Of a stretch of 39,337 bases of DNA, positions 7,397 to 14,602 are shown in pieces. Source of the DNA: Comamonas testosteroni. GTDB taxonomy: Bacteria > Pseudomonadota > Gammaproteobacteria > Burkholderiales > Burkholderiaceae_C. The stretch spans positions 1 to 39,337 of the forward strand of contig NZ_AWOR01000061.1 of NCBI RefSeq assembly GCF_000761245.1, in the 5' to 3' direction. The notes under the pieces were generated by a model that saw only the letters and a list, made by a program, of their open reading frames with translations, did not search any database and had not been told where the DNA came from. Both the position numbers and the translations under genes were made by a program. Positions within the stretch are counted from its first letter, which is position 1. Every line of letters begins with the position of its first letter.

Positions 7397-7801
7397 TCAG
7401 TGTGCTGCATCAACCGCTGCCTGAATCTTTTTCATAGGCGTGCCATCAGCGTTACATGCAAAGACCTCGTTGTTCTCAGAAATAGTAGGGACTGACACGT
7501 CCCGACCTTGGTATGTGAGCGGCGTCCGCTCTGTCTCCCATGCTGTATATGAGCAAAGCTCAGACTTCGGATTCCGAATCAGCAACATACCCGCTATGAT
7601 GTAGCGAGCCTTCTTCACTGCGCAATCGCCGGGTTCGGGGTCTTCGTTGTTGGCTGGCATCGTGCATCCTACGAGCCCTTGAATAGATGAGGTGTAGTCG
7701 TCGTACTGCCGCGTGTCTTTCAGAACAATAGTGTTCTCGGCCGCGTGTGCCGACGCCAAGGCAACGGTAGCCAACGTGAGTGCGATCATTTTTTTCATCA
7801 T
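7397..7801 (-). CDS. Small secreted protein with four cysteines
   Basis: This 134-residue protein has a clear Sec signal (MMKKMIALTLATVALASAHA, cleavage before AENT). The mature domain of about 110 residues has four Cys (LVGCTMP, PGDCAVKK, SELCSYTA, FACNADG), likely two disulfides in the periplasm. AAAGGA lies before the double ATG. It sits 62 bp after the relaxase gene on the same strand. The family is unknown. A periplasmic or surface protein encoded within a DNA-processing operon could act in exclusion or mating-pair contact, but this is only a suggestion. Confidence 0.7.
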   Translation of the reverse strand: MMKKMIALTLATVALASAHAAENTIVLKDTRQYDDYTSSIQGLVGCTMPANNEDPEPGDCAVKKARYIIAGMLLIRNPKSELCSYTAWETERTPLTYQGRDVSVPTISENNEVFACNADGTPMKKIQAAVDAAH

Positions 7802-7863
7802 GTTTTCCTTTGCGCAGTTTTTGAGGAGGACAAAGCTAGGTATTCCCTATGTATGAGTGAGCT

Positions 7864-10557
7864 CTAGACCATCTTCAGTGCTGGATTGCTGGGAGGGATG
7901 GGCTGGACCCACCGGCCTGGGCTGGTGAGGACAACACAGGCCAGATGGGCCACTACCGAGCCGCGGCTGTGGATCTCATAGCGGACGATGTTTGTGCGGT
8001 TTGGGGCTGGCAGGTGCCAGCCACACTTGATGACCTCCCGCTGGGTCTTGGTGCTCAGCTCGTCGACGGTGAGATCCTCGTGGCCGTCCTCACGGTCGCC
8101 ATGGCGTGCGTACTCCTTGAAGATCTTGGGCGATACCAGGGCCATGCCCTCCTCCACGAAGTGAATCGCCGCGCCGGTCTCATTGAACTTGAGCTCGCGA
8201 TTGACCAGACCCATCTGCACCCACTGCATGAAAGCCAATGCCAAGGGGCTTGGCTCGGGTGGCGGCTTGTCGGGGTTTGCGTCGATATCGGGCAGCGGCT
8301 GAAGCAGAAGAACCGGCCCCGGTGTGGCTGCTGCCGCCGGCGGCGGACTTGCAGTGACGGTACGTCCCTTGAGTACGGGCAGGTCATCGAGCTCGTCCAG
8401 ATCAGCGGCCATGCGCTTGAACTCGGCACTCACGCTTTGAGAGCGCGGCACTCGGTCATGGCGTAGCACGGGGGCGGGATTCTTAGGTGCGCTTGGCGCT
8501 GGCGGCGGCGCAGCTGCTGCAGGTTTGACAGAAGGCGGCCTTGCGGCCGCAGTTGCGGCAGCTTGGGGCGGCTGGTGCACGGTGGCGGGCTGTTGAGGCG
8601 CAGCTGCTGGTGGAGGCACCGCTGCGGCATCTTGGAATGGTTGCTCCAAGGGCGTAGTGCCCTTCTCTGCCGGCTGTGGGTTCTTGGCCGGCTTGTTCTT
8701 TTTGCCAGGCTTGTCCGATGCTGTTGCAGATTCGGATGGATCGAGGAAGTAGCTGCCCTCGCTGTCACCCAGCAAATAAGCGGCTTCGCCGTTGTCGAGG
8801 CTGTCGTAGTCGAGCTTCAATGGGGTGGGCACGCCGGATCTCGATGCTGCCCCAGCTTCAAACTCGTCGTAGGCTGTATCAGCTTGGGTCTGCTGCACTG
8901 GCGCCGTAGGCGCCCTAACTGCCATGACTGCCGCAGTTTGGGATGGAGTTTCTGGTGCAGTGGTCTTGGCTGCTGCCGCAGTGGTTGCCGCAGGCCTGGG
9001 CTTTGCCGCAGCAGTTGGCGGCTTGGTGAAAGTGGGCTCCCGCATGATGGCGGCATGCTTTTTAGCTTCTGCGGCATCCTGGGGGCGTTGCTTCGCAGGC
9101 TTTGGCGCAGCTTGGGTTGGCTGGGCTGGGGATGCCGCAGCTTGGGGCGCATTGGCATCGATTGCTGCCGCAGATTCCGATGCACTGAGAGTTGCAGCAG
9201 CTTGATGTTCATCCTGCCCTGCTCCATCCTTGCGGCGGTCGCGGATCTCCAGCCGGCCGCGCATGGGGGCTGGGTACTTGCTCTCGTGGTTGAACAGCTT
9301 GGCCAGGGGGAACTTGAGCATGGCAAAGTCATGCATATAGGCGCCCTGCTCTGACCCATCCTCGGCATAACCGTGCACGGTAACATGCCAGACGGCCTGG
9401 CCGCTGGCAGGGTTGAGCTCGATCGCGCCATAGTCCTGCCAGGTGTCGAACAGTCGGTCGTTCTTTGCGTTGCCAGGCACGCTTTCATCGGGCTCGTTTG
9501 CTTGGATGTGCTCTCGCACGGTATCAGCGAGGCGCTTGGCCACGAACCAGATTGCCCCCTCGAACACCCAACCTGCCGCACCGTTGCGGTTCAAGGGGAG
9601 CTGTGTGCCGGCTTGGAGCATGGTCCTCATGGACTGCATCAGCAGCTCGATGAGAGGCACGGCCTTGGCCGTGGCGAAGCGGGCCTTGGAGCCTTTTTGC
9701 AAGGCACGTTGCGTTGAAAGCTGGTCGGCGCGCTTGACGATCTTGGCGACGAGACTGTCCTTGTCCTGGCCGGTGAGGTATTGCTCCAGGGCATCCAAGG
9801 CGGTGGGCGTGTGCGCCAGGAATCTCAGCGCACTTTCTGGCGCAATGCGGGGCAGCAGCAGTTGGGCCAGCTTGGCATGGGCGCTGTAATCGCGCTGCCC
9901 CTTGGGCGCAAAGTCCACCAGGTACTCGGCAGTGCGTTGGCCAGCGATCTGCGACAGGCTTCCGCCTGCAGGTGCCCAACGGATAGGATCGTTCTCGCCG
10001 ACTTGACGCCATGCGATACGCAGGTCGGTCATGGGCTTGGCGATGTCATGCAGCAAAGCGCAGAAGAACACCACATAGGTCCACTGGTCGCGCTGGGCGT
10101 CGACGATCTCAATCTGGCTTCCGCCTGGCAAGAGATGGGCATTGCGCCAGGTCATGGCCGCGAGCAGCATTTCGATGGTGTGCGACAGCAGGCCGCCTGC
10201 GTGGGCGTGGTGGTGCGCTTCGGAGGCCGGCATGAGCTGCACGAACTCGGCGTACCGCCGAATCGCTGGCAGCAGGTCCCGTTCCCAAATGGCCTGGGAC
10301 TGGTGCGACTGGCTCCAGATCTGGGTGATAGCCCGCTCTGCGCGGACCGTGGCCAGCAGTTGCTGGGCGTTGAGCACGCGCAACCATCCGGGCTCACTGC
10401 CCGCGATGTGGATCTCGTCTGGCTTGAGTGGCAGATGTTGAGCGCCCGTCGATACTGGCGCGTCGGGCAGCGGCAGCGGGCCTGCAGGCGCAGACTGCAC
10501 GGGCTTGGCCTTGCTCCAGGGCACCATCGCAAGCAACTTTGAAGCAATACTCTTCAC
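7864..10557 (-). CDS. traI: MobH-family relaxase TraI (TraI_2 / ICE_TraI type)
   Basis: The conjugative relaxase of the ICE, which should nick oriT and stay bound to the transferred strand. The 897-residue protein begins KSIASKLLAMVPWSK. The TraI_2 domain carries the HD-type metal-binding motif of MobH relaxases: HHHAH ... SHTIE (residues 115-129) and LLHDIAKP (His170-Asp171). A long Ala/Pro/Gln-rich linker (about residues 470-760) leads to the TraI_2_C domain (FMQWVQMGLVNRELKFNETGA, IFKEYA). I chose GTG 10557 because AAGAGGAG lies five bases upstream and it makes a GTGA overlap with the preceding gene. A GTG at 10563 and longer frames lack such a site. Confidence 0.93.
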   Translation of the reverse strand: MKSIASKLLAMVPWSKAKPVQSAPAGPLPLPDAPVSTGAQHLPLKPDEIHIAGSEPGWLRVLNAQQLLATVRAERAITQIWSQSHQSQAIWERDLLPAIRRYAEFVQLMPASEAHHHAHAGGLLSHTIEMLLAAMTWRNAHLLPGGSQIEIVDAQRDQWTYVVFFCALLHDIAKPMTDLRIAWRQVGENDPIRWAPAGGSLSQIAGQRTAEYLVDFAPKGQRDYSAHAKLAQLLLPRIAPESALRFLAHTPTALDALEQYLTGQDKDSLVAKIVKRADQLSTQRALQKGSKARFATAKAVPLIELLMQSMRTMLQAGTQLPLNRNGAAGWVFEGAIWFVAKRLADTVREHIQANEPDESVPGNAKNDRLFDTWQDYGAIELNPASGQAVWHVTVHGYAEDGSEQGAYMHDFAMLKFPLAKLFNHESKYPAPMRGRLEIRDRRKDGAGQDEHQAAATLSASESAAAIDANAPQAAASPAQPTQAAPKPAKQRPQDAAEAKKHAAIMREPTFTKPPTAAAKPRPAATTAAAAKTTAPETPSQTAAVMAVRAPTAPVQQTQADTAYDEFEAGAASRSGVPTPLKLDYDSLDNGEAAYLLGDSEGSYFLDPSESATASDKPGKKNKPAKNPQPAEKGTTPLEQPFQDAAAVPPPAAAPQQPATVHQPPQAAATAAARPPSVKPAAAAPPPAPSAPKNPAPVLRHDRVPRSQSVSAEFKRMAADLDELDDLPVLKGRTVTASPPPAAAATPGPVLLLQPLPDIDANPDKPPPEPSPLALAFMQWVQMGLVNRELKFNETGAAIHFVEEGMALVSPKIFKEYARHGDREDGHEDLTVDELSTKTQREVIKCGWHLPAPNRTNIVRYEIHSRGSVVAHLACVVLTSPGRWVQPIPPSNPALKMV

Positions 10558-11102
10558 GCGCACTCCTCTTGGAGCAGGATTCGAGCGAAGTGCTGGGCAC
10601 GCGCTGACTTGCCATCGGTGGGTGTCCAGATAGACAGTTCCTCCCCCGGCTGGCCCAGCGTGAGGAAGTCCATGAAACTCTGCTGCAGCGGGTTCCATTT
10701 GATGCGTGAGGCGATGCCGTCGCGGCCCCAGTCGCCGCATGTGTGCACGAACGGCTGCGCCACGACTCGCATGACGAAGCCGTGCCAGTTCTTCTCTTGC
10801 TGAGGTTTGGGCACATGCAGCATTTTGGGATGGTCAGCAACCAGCTGCAGCAGGATTGAGCGCACGCAGAAGATTGGGTCAAGCTCCTCCTCCAGATGCT
10901 GCTCCAGCCCCTCAAAGCGACCTAACCAACGCATGAGCGGGTTCGTTTTGCTGGCAAGGCCCAGCAGTTGCAAGCTATCTGCGATAGTGAATATCGAACA
11001 GCCTCGATCAAGCGGATCTCTGCCTAGAAATGGTGGATCACTGTTGGCTCTCTGCTGGATGTGCTGACTATGTAGGTGCGGTGCGCGGGCGAGGTCGTCC
11101 AT
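10554..11102 (-). CDS. Unknown 182-183-aa protein, first gene of the relaxase operon
   Basis: This cytosolic protein starts MDDLARAPHLHSQHIQQ, with no signal peptide or membrane helix. It contains Trp/His-rich stretches (NWHGFVMRVVAQPFVHTCGD, FMDFLTLGQPGEELSIWTP). ATG 11102 is preferred over the TTG at 11111. Its stop overlaps the relaxase start by four bases, so translation of TraI is probably coupled to it. Proteins of this size are often found directly upstream of MobH relaxases, but I do not know a function. A relaxosome accessory role is inferred from position. Confidence 0.75.
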   Translation of the reverse strand: MDDLARAPHLHSQHIQQRANSDPPFLGRDPLDRGCSIFTIADSLQLLGLASKTNPLMRWLGRFEGLEQHLEEELDPIFCVRSILLQLVADHPKMLHVPKPQQEKNWHGFVMRVVAQPFVHTCGDWGRDGIASRIKWNPLQQSFMDFLTLGQPGEELSIWTPTDGKSARAQHFARILLQEECA

Positions 11103-11398
11103 GGGGCGCAACCGTACCTAGTGCGCCCTCACCTGTCAGCGCGAAACCCTGCGGTGATGACCGGAGGCTTTTCGCTTGAAATCTCTGGTAAAAAATGCTA
11201 TTTACATTACATATCTAGACGCAATTTTTCACTAAAACCAGATCCTAGCTAACGCATCACATACCATGTTTTTTCTATGGCAAGCAGTCCTGATGGGAAT
11301 AGATCCCTATCGTTAAATTAAATGCAAAGAACCACCAGCGATGATAATGGACATCGCCAATGGTTCTTGATGTATCAAAACAACGTACTCTTCAATGC
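11103..11398. promoter_or_regulatory. AT-rich upstream region of the relaxase operon with a 42-nt hairpin (oriT candidate)
   Basis: No gene is seen. The DNA is much more AT-rich than its surroundings. At 11327-11368 the outer arms AAGAACCA/TGGTTCTT and inner arms GCGATG/CATCGC form a two-part stem with a 3x3 internal loop. A smaller GGGA...TCCC dyad lies just before it at about 11295-11307. The region must contain the promoter for the relaxase operon and could hold oriT, because a relaxase often lies near its nick region. Confidence 0.4.
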
Positions 11399-11722
11399 TC
11401 AATTTACAGGTGTCTTTGGGGTCAACCGAGTTTGAGTATTTCGATCGCAGTATTGCTTCCTTAGTATTTGCATTGACTGAAGAGCACGATCTCTTTCTGT
11501 AAGCATGAGGTTACGGTAGTCATCTCCGCTTACAGTTGGAGGGTTCATGTATTCCCAGGTATCAAAGCGACACTTTGCGTCTTCTATAAGAGCATCTGTG
11601 GGTGATTGTGCAATTAGGCTGATTACAAGCATCCGCAAAGCGTCGATTTGCGCTTGCAACTCTTCCATTTCTGTCATCCAATCTATCCTTTGTACTTCCA
11701 ATGCATGATCAAAAGCCTGCAT
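11399..11722 (-). CDS. Small acidic coiled-coil protein, unknown
   Basis: This 107-residue protein is predicted helical: WMTEMEELQAQIDALRMLVI forms a coiled-coil-like N-terminal helix, followed by a charged region (AKCRFDTWEY) and a basic C-terminus. There is no signal peptide or obvious DNA-binding motif. The ribosome site before ATG 11722 is weak. It lies alone in an AT-rich accessory stretch, so it may be real or a remnant. The function is unknown. Confidence 0.5.
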   Translation of the reverse strand: MQAFDHALEVQRIDWMTEMEELQAQIDALRMLVISLIAQSPTDALIEDAKCRFDTWEYMNPPTVSGDDYRNLMLTERDRALQSMQILRKQYCDRNTQTRLTPKTPVN

Positions 11723-12000
11723 GTGGAACTACGCGAGGCGCAGCTACAGGCTCTTACATCGCAATTTCCACGCCTGTCCGACGTTCAGAGGGGTCAAGCC
11801 AACTCTGTCTAATCGATGTTAGCGCACGATTAGCATTAAAGGATGAGAAGAACTCCTTAGTCTTAACAGATTGTTACTTTTTAGAGTCCTTGCGCACGGC
11901 ATCGCTACTGCCCAACACCACTGCTAATGTGTGCGTTTGTGCGCTGTTGCCGGTGTCAAAGACACCTTGTTAAGGTGGAGGATGAAACCGGAGGTGGTTT
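11723..12000. other. Stretch without a convincing gene
   Basis: Only a 90-codon plus-strand frame of poor quality is seen. A short hairpin GGTGTC-AAA-GACACC (11952-11966) lies just upstream of the IS3 orfA remnant and may be part of the old IS end. Confidence 0.3.
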
Positions 12001-12147
12001 ATGTGGACGAGACGGCAGTTCAGCCGGGAATTCAAGGTTGAAGCGGTCAAGCTGGTGACCGAGCGAGGCGTTGTAGTGGCGCAAGCTGCGCGCGACCTAG
12101 ATGTGAACAAGACGCGGCTGAGGGCATGGATGCGACAGTGGTCACGC
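12001..12147 (+). pseudogene. IS3-family transposase OrfA remnant (N-terminal 48 codons)
   Basis: From ATG 12001, preceded by CCGGAGG, the frame reads RRQFSREFKVEAVKLVTERG then VAQAARDLDVNKTRLRAWMR. This is the helix-turn-helix N-terminus of IS3-family OrfA proteins. Homology ends abruptly after about codon 48, and the frame continues with unrelated sequence to 12270. No OrfB or second IS end is found nearby. It is a different subgroup from the intact IS at 37878-39070. Confidence 0.75.
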
Positions 12148-12260
12148 CAAATGCGTTCTACCCTCTTTGGTGTAAGCCGAGCTCGTCTTGTTTGCCCCAA
12201 AAGCGTCATGCAGAATTCGATTCAATCCACCTGTTACACCGAGCCTAGGCCCCCCTCAAT

Positions 12261-12335
12261 CTTTCCCTAGGCATGACTCGAAATGTCATCGGCCCTTTAT
12301 TAAAGCCCGCAGCAAAAGCTCGCGGGCTTTTTTTT
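12261..12335 (+). terminator. Leader-like element copy 1: small hairpin plus strong intrinsic terminator
   Basis: A dyad GAC-TCGAAAT-GTC (12275-12287) is followed by GGCCCTTTAT. A strong terminator hairpin AAAGCCCGC / GCGGGCTTT (about 12302-12330) then runs into a T run. It closely resembles the element at 13261-13333 over about 70 nt. It may terminate transcription from the left or act as an attenuator for the gene at 12579. Confidence 0.65.
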
Positions 12336-12578
12336 GAGACACGCAGTCACGCTGCATTTAGCTTGGCAACCTCATCAAAGAAAGATGACAACCGCGAAGG
12401 GAGGGTGCACCGTTTGAGATTCAACAGATATCACAAGTTGAATCAAAGGTATCCAATCGCTCAATCTGTAAGCGCCTACATACCTGCTTACATCTGCCGG
12501 TTACAACAAGACGGACTCACAAAGAAACATCAGCTCGCAGGTTCTGCGGCCAGTCTCTGAGATGTAGGGAGTGTCCTC
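12336..12578. promoter_or_regulatory. Leader of the 102-aa gene, with an inverted repeat
   Basis: No convincing gene is seen. A perfect dyad GATTCAAC / GTTGAATC occupies 12418-12444. A GTG at 12404 after GGGAGG could open a 51-codon basic frame, but nothing recognisable is encoded. The stretch follows the terminator-like element and precedes the 12579 gene. Confidence 0.35.
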
Positions 12579-12887
12579 ATGAAGAAAGTTAATCCTGCTG
12601 CCAAACACGCAAACCGCGCCTATGTACGCATGCATACATATGTGACGAAACATTTTGACTGGGATCTCTTCACCAAAGACTACCGCGTCGTCCTGAACAC
12701 AGACCAGGATGGAGGCGTAACGCTCTACATCGTCAAAGTCTTTGACAAGAACGGTCAGTTGGCGGCACTGGGGCCGAAGATCCCTAACCAGATTACTTTC
12801 TCTTACCGCCAGGCACCCATCATGTCGGTATGGACTGAGTTCTTCGATGACGGCAAATTCACCTGGCGCAATGTCTCGTGCCGCTAG
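12579..12887 (+). CDS. Unknown 102-aa soluble protein
   Basis: The protein starts MKKVNPAAKHANRAYVRMH, with a beta-rich middle (LFTKDYRVVLNTDQDGGVTL) and an aromatic C-terminus ending FTWRNVSCR. No signal peptide or membrane helix is visible. GGGAG precedes ATG 12579 at 10-12 bases. No family is recognised. It is the first gene after the copy-1 leader and converges with the 88-aa minus-strand gene. Confidence 0.5.
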   Translation: MKKVNPAAKHANRAYVRMHTYVTKHFDWDLFTKDYRVVLNTDQDGGVTLYIVKVFDKNGQLAALGPKIPNQITFSYRQAPIMSVWTEFFDDGKFTWRNVSCR

Positions 12888-12916
12888 ATGCGACAGCGGA
12901 CACGCGAGGTGGCAAG

Positions 12917-13183
12917 TCAAGTTGATTTCTTTCCACCACCGACAAGGTAGACGTTGCCCTCAGCCACGTTGTTGAGAAGCTCGCGATACGCATTCACCAA
13001 GTGATCGCGGCCAAGCCTGAATGCGGGGTCCGTTCTATCTGGTCCATCCTGATGCTTGGCATCCAGCTGTGCAGCGCGCAGCTCTCTCGCCACCTGGTGC
13101 GCAGTCTCTGGTGGAAGCACCTTGACGACTGCCGTTAAGATCATGGACAACGCAGCGAATGCGCCAGATTCCTCCTGGGTCAT
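12917..13183 (-). CDS. Unknown 88-aa helical protein
   Basis: The frame starts MTQEESGAFAALSMILTAVV after a good ribosome site (GGAGG, six bases before ATG 13183). It has an amphipathic, mildly hydrophobic N-terminal helix, a charged middle (RELRAAQLDAKHQDG), LGRDHLVNAYRELLNNVAEG and a basic end (GGGKKST). There is no signal peptide. I do not recognise a family. It lies in opposite orientation to the small genes around it. Confidence 0.6.
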   Translation of the reverse strand: MTQEESGAFAALSMILTAVVKVLPPETAHQVARELRAAQLDAKHQDGPDRTDPAFRLGRDHLVNAYRELLNNVAEGNVYLVGGGKKST

Positions 13184-13260
13184 GAAGCACCTCCAGTGTG
13201 TTGACCCATTTTAGTTTCCAGCCGTGCATGGGGCTTATTTCTTCCCACCATCTCTGAACC

Positions 13261-13333
13261 ATTCCCCAAGCAGACCCGAAAGGTCACCGGCCCTCTATCC
13301 AAGCCTGCAGCAACCGCTCGCGGGCTTTTTCTT
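13261..13333 (+). terminator. Leader-like element copy 2: hairpin plus terminator directly before a ribosome site
   Basis: A GACC-CGAAA-GGTC stem (13273-13285) is followed by CACCGGCCCT. The terminator-like stem AAGCCTGC...GCGGGCTT (13301-13327) then ends in a T run. Only 20 bases later comes TAGGAGATTCC-ATG of the 44-aa gene. The close match to copy 1 and the placement on a ribosome site suggest transcription attenuation. Confidence 0.6.
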
Positions 13334-13352
13334 TACCCACATAGGAGATTCC

Positions 13353-13487
13353 ATGCATTCGACTCCACCCACTGCTCACACTACAAGACTGCTCGCGGCC
13401 CAATGGGCTCTCACCGGACTCGGCCTCTTCTGCCTGGTCGGCGCGGCCGTGGTGATCGCACTCACGCCAGAAGCCTGGCCCCTCTAA
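13353..13487 (+). CDS. 44-aa single-TM peptide
   Basis: ATG 13353 follows AGGAG at six bases. The peptide has a Ser/Thr-rich N-terminus (MHSTPPTAHTTRLLAAQ) and one hydrophobic helix (LTGLGLFCLVGAAVVIAL), and ends PEAWPL. It is probably an inner-membrane micro-protein. It sits directly behind the terminator-like element and 48 bp before the next gene, which also has its own AGGAG. The function is unknown. Confidence 0.55.
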   Translation: MHSTPPTAHTTRLLAAQWALTGLGLFCLVGAAVVIALTPEAWPL

Positions 13488-13535
13488 GCGTTCAGCTTTG
13501 ATAGCCGCAAGCGATTTATTAAACAGGAGATCCCC

Positions 13536-13808
13536 ATGCTGAAGACGATTCTTGACTCCCTGATGGTCATCGTTGGCACCCTACTTCTCGCAGTCTGGCT
13601 GTCCGCGCCTGATGCCCAAGCCGATGAGCCCAAGACCATCACTCAACGCCTGCGCGACGAGTTCGCCTGCCCTGGCATGCATGCAGAGTGGCTGGACGAT
13701 AAGACTGCACAATGCTTGAAGGAACGCCCGTATTTTGACATCCACAAGACCTCACCGAAGAAGGTGCTTACTTCTTTATTCTTTATCGCCCCAAAATATA
13801 GACAATAA
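13536..13808 (+). CDS. Small exported protein with CPGM motif (paralogue 1)
   Basis: This 90-residue frame has AGGAG before the ATG. An N-terminal hydrophobic helix or signal (ILDSLMVIVGTLLLAVWLSA, cleavage possible after DAQA) is followed by a charged linker and the core FACPGMHAEWLDDKTAQCLKERP. The same C-x-G-M-x-A-x-W...C-x-x-E-x-P pattern recurs in the next gene. A tail of about 23 residues after KERP is not shared and ends in the tandem octamer repeat, so the 3' end may have been altered. A small exported entry-exclusion-like protein is one guess, with no direct evidence. Confidence 0.65.
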   Translation: MLKTILDSLMVIVGTLLLAVWLSAPDAQADEPKTITQRLRDEFACPGMHAEWLDDKTAQCLKERPYFDIHKTSPKKVLTSLFFIAPKYRQ

Positions 13809-13854
13809 GCATTGAAGCATTGAAGCATTGAAGCATTGAAGCATTGAAGCATTC
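13807..13854. repeat. 8-bp tandem repeat, six copies
   Basis: Five perfect copies of AAGCATTG are followed by a sixth with its last base changed (AAGCATTC). The repeat begins inside the stop codon of the preceding gene, so copy-number change would not shift that gene's frame. It is a candidate slipped-strand (phase-variable) tract or a protein-binding array. Confidence 0.9.
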
Positions 13855-13996
13855 AGCGCAATAGCTTGGTTCAGACCCAATTTCTCAGCCCCTTGTCTGA
13901 GAACCCGCACTCCAGCAGTCCACTAGCGAGCTGAAGACCTCTAGGTGTGCGATGAATGCGATTGAGTTCACTCCAATTAATAAGAGACAAAGGCTT

Positions 13997-14266
13997 ATGA
14001 CCAAGCCACCAATCCAGCTTGTGTACTTTCCGTTGAGGCGAAGCAGGAAGCGCCACCTGTCCCTCGTTCGAGGCTTCATACTGAGCGGCCTCGCGATCCT
14101 TGCGACCTGCTTAGTTTTAGCAGGCTGCAAAGCTGAATCAGGAACGGGACTCGACAAAACTGCTGCGTCCTTCAAAAAGGCAGCCGTTAGTGCCTGGCAG
14201 TGCCCTGGAATGAAAGCGATTTGGGTCAGTGAGAGTATCGTGAAGTGCGTCAGAGAGGAGCCATAA
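13997..14266 (+). CDS. Small lipoprotein with CPGM motif (paralogue 2)
   Basis: From ATG 13997 (AAAGG four bases upstream) the product has 89 residues. It has a long basic N-region, a hydrophobic segment and a lipobox (ATCLVLAGCKAES), then a helical linker and the core WQCPGMKAIWVSESIVKCVREEP, which matches the neighbouring gene. An in-frame ATG at 13952 would add 15 residues. Lipidation and the paired cysteines suggest an outer- or inner-membrane periplasmic lipoprotein. Many conjugative elements encode such proteins for entry exclusion, but no known exclusion family is recognised here. Confidence 0.65.
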   Translation: MTKPPIQLVYFPLRRSRKRHLSLVRGFILSGLAILATCLVLAGCKAESGTGLDKTAASFKKAAVSAWQCPGMKAIWVSESIVKCVREEP

Positions 14267-14386
14267 GCACGCGAACCGCGACCCATGGTGCAGCGCGGCA
14301 TAAAAGGATGCGGTCAACAAGACGCCAGCGATACGACGATGCCGTCCTCGTCCTTTCTCCTTGATTCTGACAAGAACCAATCGGCT

Positions 14387-14602
14387 CTATATGTTGCTAC
14401 GAACAAAGAATGGACCATCTCCACCTGTCCATGGCTGCCTATCAGGGCCATACATCCATCGACCAATGTCCCCTCCCATGTTCATTGATCCCATTGCACA
14501 ACTAGATCGCTGATTAGCCATCGAGACAAATTCAGGCCTCGGCATCACTGCACAGCCAGTAAGCGCACTGGCGAGGATGGAAATCACAAGAAGCACTTTC
14601 AT
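14387..14602 (-). CDS. Small predicted lipoprotein (71 aa)
   Basis: A signal with lipobox (MKVLLVISILASALTGC, Cys17) is followed by a short Gly/Met/Trp-rich mature part (SMNMGGDIGRWMYGPDRQPW). GGAG precedes the ATG. The mature part of about 54 residues is small even for an anchored lipoprotein. No family is recognised. A 9-bp-arm dyad lies 33 bp upstream of its start (14635-14658), a possible operator. Confidence 0.65.
   Translation of the reverse strand: MKVLLVISILASALTGCAVMPRPEFVSMANQRSSCAMGSMNMGGDIGRWMYGPDRQPWTGGDGPFFVRSNI

Noticed and set aside
8563..9354. Plus-strand 263-codon frame opposite the relaxase linker
   Set aside because: A shadow of the Ala/Pro/Gln-rich coding sequence. The composition is Trp/Cys/Arg-rich and not protein-like.
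11701..11973. Plus-strand 90-codon frame
   Set aside because: No ribosome site and no domain. It overlaps the start of the minus-strand gene at 11722.
12273..12560. Plus-strand 95-codon frame after the IS3 remnant
   Set aside because: It runs through the terminator-like element. No credible start, and basic low-quality composition.
13807..13854. CRISPR-like array
   Set aside because: The repeats are 8 bp and contiguous without spacers. No cas gene is present in the window.
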